Position numbers and translations under genes: made by a program. This document shows positions 18,065 through 27,523 of a stretch of DNA of 64,000 bases, in pieces; within the stretch, counting starts at the first letter, position 1, and each line of letters begins with the position of its first letter. Source of the DNA: Tepidiphilus succinatimandens (GTDB taxonomy: Bacteria; Pseudomonadota; Gammaproteobacteria; Burkholderiales; Rhodocyclaceae); NCBI RefSeq assembly GCF_006503695.1, contig NZ_SBIK01000001.1:1-64000 (forward strand), given 5' to 3'. The notes below the pieces were generated by a model. It searched no databases. It had not been told where the DNA came from and worked only from the letters and a program-made list of their open reading frames with translations.

Positions 18065-18095
18065 ACCGCCGGGGTCCGTGAAGGACACCGGCGGT
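18065..18095 (+). other. intercistronic hairpin, diiron gene to reductase gene
   Basis: ACCGCCGG (18065-18072) pairs perfectly with CCGGCGGT (18088-18095), with an inner GTCC/GGAC extension (74-77 with 83-86). No T-tract follows, so RNA processing or partial attenuation between the two genes is more likely than termination. Confidence 0.5.
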
Positions 18096-18140
18096 TTCGT
18101 CGACCAGGCACCCCATCACCCCTCAAGAGAGCGAACCCGA

Positions 18141-19193
18141 ATGAGTACTCTCATCAAACTGCACCCTTCCGGCCGCCAGATCGAATCCCGCCCCGGCGAA
18201 ACCGTGCTGGAATCCCTCGAACGGGCGGGCTATGCGCTGCCGAACAATTGCCGGGCCGGCGCCTGCGGCGAATGCAAGGTCAAGGTCCTCTCCGGGCACT
18301 TCGACCAGGGGGTCGTGCTCGACATGGCCCTGTCGGCCGAGGAACGCAAGCAGGGATTCGGCCTCATGTGCATGGCCAAGCCCCTCTCGCCCGAGCTGGT
18401 GATCGAATGGGGCACGGCCGACGCAAAACCCAAACTCTTTCCGCCGCGGGAGAACCAGCGCTACGTCGTGATCGACCGCGTGCCGCGTACTCCTCGCATC
18501 ACCGAATTCCGCTTGCGGCCATTGGGACAGCCGATGCGCTACTGGCCAGGGCAATACGTGACCCTGAGCGATGTCGATGGCAAGATCCCGGCACGCTGCT
18601 ATTCGATCGCCAACGCACCGCGCCCCGACGGCGAGATCACCCTGCAGATCACGCGCATCGAAGGGGGTGTGACCAGCGTCTGGATCCACGATCACCTGCA
18701 GATCGGCGACATGGTGCGCATCAACGGCCCTTACGGGACCTTCATCGGCGACCTGTCGCTGGATACACCCGTCCTGTGCCTGGCAGCCGGCTCGGGCCTG
18801 GCGCCGATCCGCGCGCTCACCGAAGCGGCCCTGCGCCGGGGCTACCGCAAGCCCGTCACGCTCCTCTATTCAGGAAAGACGAAAGAGGACATTTACGAGC
18901 TTGGCCTGATGCGCTATTGGGAGACCAAGCACCGCAATTTCACCTTCAAGGCCACGCTCACGCAGGAACGCGATCCTCAGTGGCTGCACGGGCGTATCCC
19001 GCAGATCCTGCCCGAGCTTTTTCCGACGCTGGCTGGCTACAACGTATTCATCGCCGGCAGCCCGGCCTTCGTGGCCGACTGCAGCGCGGCAGTGCAAGCC
19101 TTGGGTGCGGAGGAAACGATGATCCACACCGAAGGCTATTTCGGCCAGGCGCAACCCTCGGTGGCGCCGGCCGAACAGCTCATGAGCGCGTGA
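18141..19193 (+). CDS. 2Fe-2S/FAD/NAD(P)H oxidoreductase partner of the diiron protein
   Basis: A 350-aa electron-transfer protein with three domains: an N-terminal plant-type ferredoxin whose cluster ligands are C37, C42, C45 and C77 (CRAGACGEC then GLMC), an FAD-binding domain with RCYS (about 152-155), and an NAD(P)H domain with GSGLAP (about 217-222). This layout is that of reductases for aromatic and alkene monooxygenases and of the AscD/phenol-hydroxylase type. It lies 120 bp after the diiron oxidase gene on the same strand and probably feeds it electrons from NAD(P)H. The in-frame sequence upstream of ATG 18141 is spacer with a hairpin and is not included. Confidence 0.9.
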   Translation: MSTLIKLHPSGRQIESRPGETVLESLERAGYALPNNCRAGACGECKVKVLSGHFDQGVVLDMALSAEERKQGFGLMCMAKPLSPELVIEWGTADAKPKLFPPRENQRYVVIDRVPRTPRITEFRLRPLGQPMRYWPGQYVTLSDVDGKIPARCYSIANAPRPDGEITLQITRIEGGVTSVWIHDHLQIGDMVRINGPYGTFIGDLSLDTPVLCLAAGSGLAPIRALTEAALRRGYRKPVTLLYSGKTKEDIYELGLMRYWETKHRNFTFKATLTQERDPQWLHGRIPQILPELFPTLAGYNVFIAGSPAFVADCSAAVQALGAEETMIHTEGYFGQAQPSVAPAEQLMSA

Positions 19194-19209
19194 TGCTGCA
19201 TGACCTGCC

Positions 19210-19227
19210 CGGGATCACTCGATCCCG
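19210..19227. other. short hairpin between convergent genes
   Basis: CGGGATC-ACTC-GATCCCG, a 7-bp stem, overlaps the stop codon of the small membrane protein gene and lies 16 nt after the reductase stop. No T-tract follows on either strand; it may act as a weak bidirectional barrier. Confidence 0.35.
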
Positions 19228-19442
19228 AGCAGATACTGGATCAGTCCCTTGGCGATGAAGCCGATGAATCCTATTCCCAGGGCGAGGAAGAGCCACAGGG
19301 TGCCGTACTTGCCGGCCTTGGACTTCCACGCCAAGTTACCAATGATGAAGATCATGTAGAGGATGAAGGCCGGCACGAGGATCTTGAAGGCCAGGTCTTC
19401 GAGCTGGGGAAAGGTGAGTCCAAAAAGTACCGCGTCTTCCAT
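19215..19442 (-). CDS. small DUF2788-like membrane protein
   Basis: A 75-aa protein with two hydrophobic helices (about residues 22-38 and 48-68) separated by a basic loop, NLAWKSKAGKYGT. The order LYMIFIIGNLAWKSKAGK then LFLALGIGFIGFIAK resembles the DUF2788 family as I remember it. No catalytic residues are apparent and no function is proposed. It lies between argG and the reductase gene. Its upstream region holds a long AT-rich block (about 19481-19513), unusual in this genome and probably promoter-active, and a 10-bp hairpin. Confidence 0.75.
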   Translation of the reverse strand: MEDAVLFGLTFPQLEDLAFKILVPAFILYMIFIIGNLAWKSKAGKYGTLWLFLALGIGFIGFIAKGLIQYLLGIE

Positions 19443-19454
19443 GGGGAGGCTCGC

Positions 19455-19480
19455 TTGGCCGGATTCATCGATCCGGCCAA
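19455..19480. terminator. 10-bp perfect stem-loop in an AT-rich intergenic block
   Basis: TTGGCCGGAT-TCATCG-ATCCGGCCAA, followed on the plus strand by TTTATAGGTT. It could stop read-through from the left. On the minus strand no T-tract follows, so for argG transcripts it would instead lie in the leader of the small membrane protein gene. Direction is uncertain. Confidence 0.45.
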
Positions 19481-19513
19481 TTTATAGGTTAAATTAAATA
19501 AATTAAAGATCAA

Positions 19514-20746
<1,233 letters not shown>

Positions 20747-20774
20747 CGTCCTTTCCCATCGAGCGTTCGCACAC

Positions 20775-20800
20775 GATCCGGACGCGGGGTGCGCCGGATC
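20775..20800 (-). other. argF-argG intercistronic hairpin
   Basis: GATCCGG pairs with CCGGATC, extended by CGC/GCG past a bulged A and closed by a small loop. No T-tract follows, so it probably processes or stabilises the argDFG message or lowers argG expression relative to argF. Confidence 0.4.
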
Positions 20801-20813
20801 CCCAAAATCTGCC

Positions 20814-21734
20814 TCAACCGTCCATCCGGCCGAGCACGAGATATTCCATCAGCGCCTTCTGCGCGTGCAGGCGGTTTTCCGCCTCGTCCCAGACCACGGA
20901 CTGCGGCCCGTCGATCACATCGGCCGAGACTTCCTCGCCGCGATGCGCCGGCAGGCAGTGCATGAAAAGCGCATCGGGCTTGGCCTGGGCCATCATCGCC
21001 GCGTCGACCTGCCAGTCGGCGAAAGCGCAGAGACGGTCGTCGGTCTCGTGCTCGAAGCCCATGGAGGTCCATACGTCGGTGGTGACGAGATCCGCCCCGC
21101 GCGCAGCCTCCATCGGGTCGTCGAAGCAGCGGTAGTGCCCATTGGGGGTGACGCCTGCAAGCTGCGGGTCGATCGCGTAGCCGGGCGGTGTGGACACGTG
21201 CACCGTGAAGTCGAGCACTTCGGCTGCCTGCAGCCAGGTGTGGCACATGTTGTTCGCGTCCCCGATCCAGGCGACGGTCTTGCCGCGGATGGAGCCGCGG
21301 TGTTCGATGTAGGTGTAGACGTCGGCGAGCACCTGGCAGGGGTGGAACTCGTTGGTGAGCCCGTTGATCACCGGCACGCGCGAACGGGCGGCGAAGCGCT
21401 CGACGATTTCCTGCTCGAAGGTGCGGATCATCACCAGGTCGCTCATGCGCGAAATCACCTCGGCGGCGTCTTCCACCGGCTCGCCCCGCCCCAGCTGGGA
21501 ATCGCGCGTGTTGAGATAGACCGCGAAACCGCCGAGCTGCTGGATGCCGGCTTCGAACGAGAGGCGCGTACGCGTGCTCGCCTTCTCGAAGATCATGACG
21601 AGCGTGCGGTCGAATAGAGGATGCCAGGGTTCGTAGTTTTTGAACTTGCGCTTGATCCAGGCCGTACGCTCGAAGAGGTAGGCGTATTCGTCGGCGCTGA
21701 AATCCTTGAACTGGAGATAATGTTTCGGCGGCAT
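20814..21734 (-). CDS. argF: ornithine carbamoyltransferase
   Basis: Transfers the carbamoyl group to ornithine to make citrulline. It is 306 aa, typical of anabolic OTCases. The carbamoyl-phosphate motif is [12 protein letters not shown] (STRTR), the second is [11 protein letters not shown] (HPCQ), and the ornithine-binding cysteine lies in [12 protein letters not shown] (HCLP). The gene starts 9 nt downstream of argD, so the two are coupled. Together with ArgD and ArgG it covers three of the later steps of arginine synthesis; argH and argJ are not in this window. Confidence 0.97.
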   Translation of the reverse strand: MPPKHYLQFKDFSADEYAYLFERTAWIKRKFKNYEPWHPLFDRTLVMIFEKASTRTRLSFEAGIQQLGGFAVYLNTRDSQLGRGEPVEDAAEVISRMSDLVMIRTFEQEIVERFAARSRVPVINGLTNEFHPCQVLADVYTYIEHRGSIRGKTVAWIGDANNMCHTWLQAAEVLDFTVHVSTPPGYAIDPQLAGVTPNGHYRCFDDPMEAARGADLVTTDVWTSMGFEHETDDRLCAFADWQVDAAMMAQAKPDALFMHCLPAHRGEEVSADVIDGPQSVVWDEAENRLHAQKALMEYLVLGRMDG

Positions 21735-21743
21735 GGCGACCCC

Positions 21744-22922
21744 TCAGTGGCGCGCGACGAAGCGCTCGACGAGCGGCACCAGGCGCTCGACGATCTGCTG
21801 CGCCTCCTCGATGGCAAGGATCAAGGGCGGGAGCAGGCGGATGACGCGCTCGGCGGTGACGTTGATGAGCAAACCCGCTTCCAGCGCATCGAGCACCAGC
21901 GCCCCACAAGGGCGGTCGAGCTCGACGCCGAGCATGAGCCCCTGACCGCGCACACCCTTGACCTGAGGAAGATGCGCCAGGCGCGCAGCGAGCGTCGCCT
22001 TGAGGTAGCCGCCGACCCGGGCAGCGTTGTCGAGCAGGGCGTCGGTCTCGATCACGTCGAGCGTGGTGAGCCCGGCAGTGCAGGCGAGCGGATTGCCGCC
22101 GAAGGTGGAGCCGTGGTTGCCCGGGCCGAAGAGCCCCGCTGCCGGCCCGGCGGCGAGACAGGCGCCGATGGGCACGCCCGAGCCCAGCCCCTTGGCGAGC
22201 GTCATCACGTCGGGGCGCACCTCGCTCCATTGCCAGCCAAACCATTTGCCGGTACGCCCGAGGCCACATTGCACCTCGTCGCAGATCATCAGCAGTCCAT
22301 GCGCGTCACACAAGGAACGCACGGCGCGCAGGTATTCGGAATCGGCGAGCCGGATGCCGCCCTCACCCTGGATGACCTCGAACATCACGGCCACCAGATC
22401 CGGCGTCTCGGCGATGAGCCGGGTGAGCGCGGCGACCTCGCCGAAAGGCACGCGCAGAAACCCGGACACGAGCGGTTCGAAGCCGAGCTGAGTCTTGACG
22501 TTGCCGGTGGCCGAAAGGGTGGCGAGCGTGCGCCCATGGAAGGCGTGTTCCATCACGGCAATTTTTGGCGCTTCGACCTTCTTCACCTTGTGGCCGTAGA
22601 AGCGCGCCAGTTTGATGGCGCATTCGTTGGCCTCCGCCCCCGAGTTGCCGAAGAAGACCTCGTCCATGCCGGAGAGCTCGCACAGGCGGTCGGCCAGGCG
22701 CTCCTGGGCCGGGATGCGGTAGAGGTTGGAGGTATGGATCACGGCCTTCGCCTGGCGGGCGATCGCCTCGACCAGGCGCGGATGGCCGTGCCCCAGGGTG
22801 GAGACGGCGATGCCGGCGAGCGCATCGAGGTAGGGTTTGCCTTGTTCGTCGTAGAGCCAGACGCCCTCGCCGCGCACGAAAGCCACGGGCAGACGGGCGT
22901 AGGTGTTCATCAGATGCGACAT
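21744..22922 (-). CDS. argD: acetylornithine aminotransferase
   Basis: A class III PLP-dependent aminotransferase of 392 aa that makes N-acetylornithine from the semialdehyde and glutamate. Landmarks are FFGNSGAEANECA (phosphate binding), the aspartate in CDEVQCGLGRTG, and the PLP lysine in MTLAKGLGSG. Many ArgD proteins also serve as DapC in lysine synthesis. It is first in the argD-argF-argG run. A possible promoter, TTTCAA-17-TAAGAT, lies upstream on the minus strand near 22988-23016. Confidence 0.95.
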   Translation of the reverse strand: MSHLMNTYARLPVAFVRGEGVWLYDEQGKPYLDALAGIAVSTLGHGHPRLVEAIARQAKAVIHTSNLYRIPAQERLADRLCELSGMDEVFFGNSGAEANECAIKLARFYGHKVKKVEAPKIAVMEHAFHGRTLATLSATGNVKTQLGFEPLVSGFLRVPFGEVAALTRLIAETPDLVAVMFEVIQGEGGIRLADSEYLRAVRSLCDAHGLLMICDEVQCGLGRTGKWFGWQWSEVRPDVMTLAKGLGSGVPIGACLAAGPAAGLFGPGNHGSTFGGNPLACTAGLTTLDVIETDALLDNAARVGGYLKATLAARLAHLPQVKGVRGQGLMLGVELDRPCGALVLDALEAGLLINVTAERVIRLLPPLILAIEEAQQIVERLVPLVERFVARH

Positions 22923-23033
22923 GTGCGACGCTCCCGCGAAATCCGGTTTTCCCGTGCAGTAAGAAAGGGGTCCGGATCAGGAAAAGTCTATGATCTTACG
23001 GGAAAGGCGCTTTTTTTGAAAGAGCACCCATAG

Positions 23034-23060
23034 CAAAAAGCGGCGCCACGCGGCGCCGCC
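23034..23060 (-). terminator. Rho-independent terminator of prpE
   Basis: On the minus strand the 8-bp perfect stem GCGGCGCC-GCGT-GGCGCCGC (23059-23040) is followed by TTTTT (23039-23035). It lies about 26 nt after the prpE stop and insulates argD downstream. Confidence 0.9.
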
Positions 23061-23084
23061 GTCTTTCTTGCACGATCAGGGCGC

Positions 23085-24980
23085 TCAGCTCTCGCGGATG
23101 GCCTCGGCGACCATCTCGAGGGTATGGGCGTCCTCGATGGTGGGAAGATCGCCGGGGTCGCGCCCTTCGGCGAGCGCCTGCAGCGAGCGGCGCAGCATCT
23201 TGCCCGAACGCGTCTTGGGCAGCCCCTGCACGAAATAGACGCGGTGTGGACGCGCGATCGCGCCGAGGAGCTCATCGACCGTCTTCTTGACCTCTTCTTC
23301 CAGCGCCCGGCGCGCCTCGCGCGTGGCGATGCGCGAAGGATCCTTGACCACGGCGAAGGCCACCGGCACCTGCCCCTTCACCTCGTCGTGCACCCCGACC
23401 ACCGCCACTTCGGCGATCGCCGGATTGGCCTGGATCGCCTCCTCGATCTCGCGCGTCCCCAGACGGTGCCCCGCGACGTTGATGACGTCGTCGATGCGCC
23501 CGAGAATGGTGAGGTAGCCGTTCTCGTCCTTGATGCCCCAGTCGGCGGTGGAATAGACGAGCGGCTCGCGGAAGAGGCTGAAATAGGTCGACACGAAGCG
23601 CTCGTCCTGCCCCCAGACGGTGGCCAGACAGCCGGGAGGCAGCGGCGGCACGATGCCGACGATGCCTTTTTCGTTGGGGCCGCACTCGGTGCCGTCTTCG
23701 CGATAGACGTGCAGGTCGTAGCCGTAGACCGGCAGACCCGGCGAGCCGTACTTGATGGGCAGATCTTCCTGCACCCCGCGGCACAGGGCGAGGATGGGCC
23801 AGCCGCTCTCGGTCTGCCAGTAGTTGTCGATCACCGGCACGCCCAAGGCTTCGTGGATCCAGCGGTGGGTGGTCTCGTCGAGCGGTTCGCCAGCAAGGAA
23901 GAGGTGCTTGAGCGAGGAGAGGTCCCGCTTCATGTAGGAAGGGTCCTGCTTCTTGAGCACCCGCACGGCAGTAGGCGCCGAGAACATGACGTTGACGCGG
24001 TACTTCTCGACGATGCGCCACCAGATGCCCGGGTCGGGGCGAAGCGGCGTACCCTCGTACATCACCGTGGCCATGCCGGCGAGCAGCGGCCCGTAGATGA
24101 TGTAGCCGTGCCCGACCACCCAGCCGATGTCGGAGGTGCAGAACATCGTCTCGCCTTCGCCGCCGCAGAAGATGTGCTTCATGGAGCTCGCGAGCGCCAC
24201 GGCGTAGCCGCCGGTGTCGCGCTGCACCCCCTTGGGCTTGCCGGTGGTGCCGGAGGTGTAGAGGATGTAGCTCGGATGGGTGGCATCGACCCACTCGACC
24301 GGCACGCGCGCCTCGCCCACTTCGTCGCGCAGCGTCGCATAGTCGAGGTCGCGCCCCTCGACGCGGGCGAAGTTGGGGTCGAGCCCGCGATCGACGATGA
24401 GCACCTTCTCCGGCGGGAACTGGGCGAGCCGGCAGGCTTCGTCGAGCAGGTGTTTGTAGGGGATGACGTTGCCGTTGCGCATGCCCGCTTCGGCGGTGAC
24501 GACGAGCTTGGGTTGGGCATCGTCGATGCGGGTGGCGAGCGAGGCGGCGGCAAAGCCGCCGAAGACCACCGAATGGATGGCACCGATGCGCACGCAGGCG
24601 AGCATGGCAAACGCCGCCTGCGGGATCATGGGCATGTAGATGAGCACCCGGTCGCCTTTCTCCACGCCGAGCCGGCGGTAGATCGCCGCCATGCGCTCGA
24701 CTTCGCGCTGCAGCTCGCCGTAGGAGTAAGTCTTCTCCTCGCCCGTCTCGGTGGAGACGTAGATGAGCGCCGGCGCGTCGGGGCGCTTGGCGGCATGGCG
24801 ATCGACGGCGTTGTAGCAGAGGTTGGTGAGCCCGCCCTTGAACCATTTGACGAAAGGCGGATTGCTGTAGTCGCAGATGAGCTCGGGCGCTTTCTCCCAG
24901 TGGATGAACTGCGCCTGTTCGGCCCAGAAGGCGTCGCGATCCTCGATCGAGCGACGGTAGAAATCCTGGTACTTGCCCAT
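23085..24980 (-). CDS. prpE: propionate--CoA ligase
   Basis: An AMP-forming acyl-CoA synthetase of 631 aa (E. coli PrpE 628; Acs is about 650). It activates propionate for the 2-methylcitrate cycle. The AMP-binding motif is YTSGTTGKPKGVQRDTGGYAV, whose QRDTGGY tail is PrpE-like. YWQTESGWPI, RIDDVINVAGHRLGT and the catalytic lysine in LPKTRSGKMLRR follow. The N-terminus (FYRRSIEDRDAFWAEQA) also matches PrpE better than Acs. GGAGAGG precedes the ATG. Its promoter carries the same palindrome as the aconitase promoters, which supports a role in propionate/TCA metabolism. Confidence 0.92.
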   Translation of the reverse strand: MGKYQDFYRRSIEDRDAFWAEQAQFIHWEKAPELICDYSNPPFVKWFKGGLTNLCYNAVDRHAAKRPDAPALIYVSTETGEEKTYSYGELQREVERMAAIYRRLGVEKGDRVLIYMPMIPQAAFAMLACVRIGAIHSVVFGGFAAASLATRIDDAQPKLVVTAEAGMRNGNVIPYKHLLDEACRLAQFPPEKVLIVDRGLDPNFARVEGRDLDYATLRDEVGEARVPVEWVDATHPSYILYTSGTTGKPKGVQRDTGGYAVALASSMKHIFCGGEGETMFCTSDIGWVVGHGYIIYGPLLAGMATVMYEGTPLRPDPGIWWRIVEKYRVNVMFSAPTAVRVLKKQDPSYMKRDLSSLKHLFLAGEPLDETTHRWIHEALGVPVIDNYWQTESGWPILALCRGVQEDLPIKYGSPGLPVYGYDLHVYREDGTECGPNEKGIVGIVPPLPPGCLATVWGQDERFVSTYFSLFREPLVYSTADWGIKDENGYLTILGRIDDVINVAGHRLGTREIEEAIQANPAIAEVAVVGVHDEVKGQVPVAFAVVKDPSRIATREARRALEEEVKKTVDELLGAIARPHRVYFVQGLPKTRSGKMLRRSLQALAEGRDPGDLPTIEDAHTLEMVAEAIRES

Positions 24981-25037
24981 GTCCTCTCCCCGATGACAAA
25001 GAAATTCCGGAGCGATGCCGTCCGGTCTTGCGAAAGT

Positions 25038-25053
25038 TGTCTATTATAAGACA
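25038..25053 (-). promoter_or_regulatory. palindromic operator overlapping the prpE -10
   Basis: TGTCTATTATAAGACA is an inverted repeat with the same GTCT-N6-AGAC arms as the site between acnB and acnA (2912-2925). On the minus strand the perfect -10 TATAAT (25048-25043) lies inside it, so a bound regulator would block RNA polymerase. The sequence GTACCAAAGGG also recurs near both sites. Confidence 0.6.
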
Positions 25054-25128
25054 TGGTACCAAAGGGGAAATCCCCGGTCTCGCGGCAGAACGGCGAAACC
25101 AGGGAGTTCTGGCCAAAAAGGGCTCGGC

Positions 25129-26145
25129 TTACTCGCCGCCGATGCGCACCACCGTGCGCCCTTTGGCGCGGCCGGCGATGAAGTCGTCGAAGGCAGCGGG
25201 CAGTTCGTCGAGCGTGATGACGCGCGTGATCTCGGTCAGCTTCTTCGGTTTGAGATCCGTGGCGAGCCGCTGCCAGACGATGCCGCGGGTGGGAAAGCCG
25301 ATGTAGCCGGAATCGACCCCCAGCAGGCTCACGCCGCGCAGGATGAAGGGAAAGACCGTGGTCTCGAGCTTGGGCGAGGCGGCATTGCCGATGGAGGCCA
25401 CCGTACCGGCTTGCTGCATGGTGGCGAGCATCCAGTGCAGGATGGGGCCGCCGACGTTATCCACGGCGCCGGCCCAGCGGGATTTCTCCAGGGGGCGGGT
25501 GGCGGCAAAATCGATGGTATCGCGCAGCAGGATCTCGGCTGCCCCTAGCCCCTGAAGATAACCGCTCTCCTGTGCCTTGCCGGTGAGCGCCGTCACGCGA
25601 TAGCCGCGTCCGGCGAGCATCTGGATGGCAAAGCCCCCTACCCCGCCGGTGGCGCCGCTCACCACCACCGGACCTTTTTCCGGCTCGAGGCCATTGTCCT
25701 CCATGCGCTGGATGCCCAGGGCCGCGGTGAAGCCGGCCGTACCCAGCGCCATGGCCTCGAACAGATCCAGACCCTGCGGCAGAGGAATCACCCAGCCGGC
25801 AGGGATGCGGGCGTATTCGGCATAGCCGCCGTGGTGCGACACGCCGATGTCGTAGCTGGTGGCGATGACCTTGTCGCCGGGACGGAAACGCGGATCGCTC
25901 GACTCGACCACCGTACCCGAAAGGTCGATGCCGCCGATGCAGGGAAAGCGCCGGATGATCTTGCCCTTGCCGGTGGCGGCGAGCGCATCCTTGAAGTTGA
26001 TGCTGGAGTACGCCACCCGGATGAGCACTTCGCCCGGATCGAGGACGTCGAACCCGACCTCTTCGATGCCGGAGCGCACCGCCCCGCCTTCTTCGCGGAT
26101 CATGAGGCATTTGAATTTTGCGGGTAATTGTCGTTCTTGCGTCAT
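25129..26145 (-). CDS. acuI: acryloyl-CoA reductase-like zinc-independent MDR oxidoreductase (AcuI/YhdH)
   Basis: A 338-aa medium-chain dehydrogenase/reductase of the quinone-oxidoreductase branch. The NADPH site is VSGATGGVGGFAIQML, and YSSINFKDALAATGKGKI near the N-terminus is typical of YhdH/AcuI proteins. AcuI reduces acryloyl-CoA to propionyl-CoA. Location immediately upstream of prpE on the same strand (148 bp apart) supports a propionate/acrylate role, though YhdH-type proteins of unclear substrate share these motifs. The start at 26145 is fixed by AAGGAGGAG before it; a longer frame to 26229 lacks support. Confidence 0.82.
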   Translation of the reverse strand: MTQERQLPAKFKCLMIREEGGAVRSGIEEVGFDVLDPGEVLIRVAYSSINFKDALAATGKGKIIRRFPCIGGIDLSGTVVESSDPRFRPGDKVIATSYDIGVSHHGGYAEYARIPAGWVIPLPQGLDLFEAMALGTAGFTAALGIQRMEDNGLEPEKGPVVVSGATGGVGGFAIQMLAGRGYRVTALTGKAQESGYLQGLGAAEILLRDTIDFAATRPLEKSRWAGAVDNVGGPILHWMLATMQQAGTVASIGNAASPKLETTVFPFILRGVSLLGVDSGYIGFPTRGIVWQRLATDLKPKKLTEITRVITLDELPAAFDDFIAGRAKGRTVVRIGGE

Positions 26146-26176
26146 GGCGACTCCTCCTTCGTGAATGAAACCGCAA

Positions 26177-27523
26177 TCAGGGTGAAGTGCCGCGCTCGAG
26201 CACGGCAGCGAAAAAGCCGTCGGTGCCATGCACGTGCGGCGCCAGGCGCAGCACCGTCGGGCTGAAGCGATCGACCAGTACCTCGGCCGTCGGACTCTCC
26301 CATCGGGGAATCTGCTCGGGCACCCCCGCCTTGAAGAGCAGCGGCAAGGGATCGAGCAGGGAGAACCGCGGCTCCTGCGCGAGGAAGGCTTCGAGCACGG
26401 CCTCGTTCTCCTCGGGCAAGAGGCTGCAGGTGACGTAGACCAAACGGCCGCCGGGGCGCACCAGGCGCGCCGCGGCCGCGAGGATGGCGCACTGTTTTTC
26501 CTGCAGCTCGGCGATCAGCGCCGGGTGCTGACGCCACTTGAGATCCGGATTGCGCCGCAGTGTCCCGAGGCCGGAACAGGGCGCATCGACCAGCACGCGA
26601 TCGGCCTTGCCTTCGAGCCGTGCGAGGCGCTCGTCGCGCTCATGCGCAAGCACCATGGGCTGTACGTTGGTGAGTCCGGAGCGCACGAGCCGCGGCTTGA
26701 GTTTGGCAAGCCGCCCGGCCGAGACATCGAAGGCGTAGACCTGACCGGTGTTGCGCAGCGCCGCGGCGAGTTGCAGCGTCTTGCCGCCCGCTCCGGCGCA
26801 GAAGTCGACCACCGTCTGCCCGCGGCGGGGGGCTACGAGCAGGGTCACCAGCTGGCTTCCCTCGTCCTGTACTTCGAACATCCCTTCCTGAAAGAGGGGA
26901 TGGGCATGCAGTGCCGGTTTCCCTTGCACGCGGATACCCAAGGGCGAGAAAGGGGTTGGCGCGCAGTCGATGCCGTCGGCCTGAAGCCGAGCGAGCACCG
27001 CCTCGCGCGTCGTCCGCCACGAGTTGACGCGCAGATCGAGCGGGGCCGGTCGGTTCGAAGCCGCGAGCAGCGCTTCCGTCTCTGCCGGGCCATAGGCGGC
27101 ATCGAGCCGTTCGATGAGCCAGTCGGGCGCCTCCAGCCGCTCGGCGCGCGAGAGCACGGGCGCTGCCGCCTTGCGCTCGGCAAGCCAGGCGCGCTCCCCT
27201 TTCTCCAGCCAGGGCTCGAGACGGGCGAGCGACCAGCCTTCGCCACGCACGAGCCAGGCGAGCAGCAGCGCGCGCGGGCTCGTGCGTCCAGCCCAGGTTT
27301 CCAGGCTGCGCCGATGGCGCAGCACGGCGTAGACGCGCTCGGCGATCTCGCCACGATCGCGGTGCCCCAAATGGGGCCTCTCGCGGAAGAAGCGCGACAA
27401 CACGGCGTCGGCCGGCCGCTCGAAGCGCAGCGCCTCGGCGAGTGCTGCCACCGCCTCGGTCAGCCAAGGGGCACGCGGCGCGGTTTCGCGCGAGGGGATC
27501 TTACGGCGACGGGAAGCGCTCAC
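26177..27523 (-). CDS. rsmB: 16S rRNA m5C methyltransferase, RsmB/NOP family
   Basis: A 448-aa SAM-dependent RNA cytosine-C5 methyltransferase; RsmB modifies C967 of 16S rRNA. SAM binding is at DFCAGAGGKTLQLA, and the two catalytic cysteines lie in DAPCSGLGTLRRNPD (motif IV) and VTCSLLPEEN (motif VI). The N-terminal about 130 residues look like the NusB-like domain of RsmB but are divergent, so another RsmB/NOP paralogue is possible. GTG 27523 is chosen because it overlaps the TGA of the upstream DUF3108 gene (GTGA), a coupling arrangement also seen between the two genes before it. Confidence 0.85.
   Translation of the reverse strand: MSASRRRKIPSRETAPRAPWLTEAVAALAEALRFERPADAVLSRFFRERPHLGHRDRGEIAERVYAVLRHRRSLETWAGRTSPRALLLAWLVRGEGWSLARLEPWLEKGERAWLAERKAAAPVLSRAERLEAPDWLIERLDAAYGPAETEALLAASNRPAPLDLRVNSWRTTREAVLARLQADGIDCAPTPFSPLGIRVQGKPALHAHPLFQEGMFEVQDEGSQLVTLLVAPRRGQTVVDFCAGAGGKTLQLAAALRNTGQVYAFDVSAGRLAKLKPRLVRSGLTNVQPMVLAHERDERLARLEGKADRVLVDAPCSGLGTLRRNPDLKWRQHPALIAELQEKQCAILAAAARLVRPGGRLVYVTCSLLPEENEAVLEAFLAQEPRFSLLDPLPLLFKAGVPEQIPRWESPTAEVLVDRFSPTVLRLAPHVHGTDGFFAAVLERGTSP

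Noticed and set aside
23085-24980. prpE as acetyl-CoA synthetase (acs)
   Set aside because: Length (631 aa), the N-terminal FYRRSIEDRDAFW pattern and the QRDTGGY segment fit propionate ligases better; the shared operator with aconitase genes agrees.
23124-25049. 641-codon plus-strand frame opposite prpE
   Set aside because: Antisense shadow; rich in D, H, R and V with no recognisable domain.
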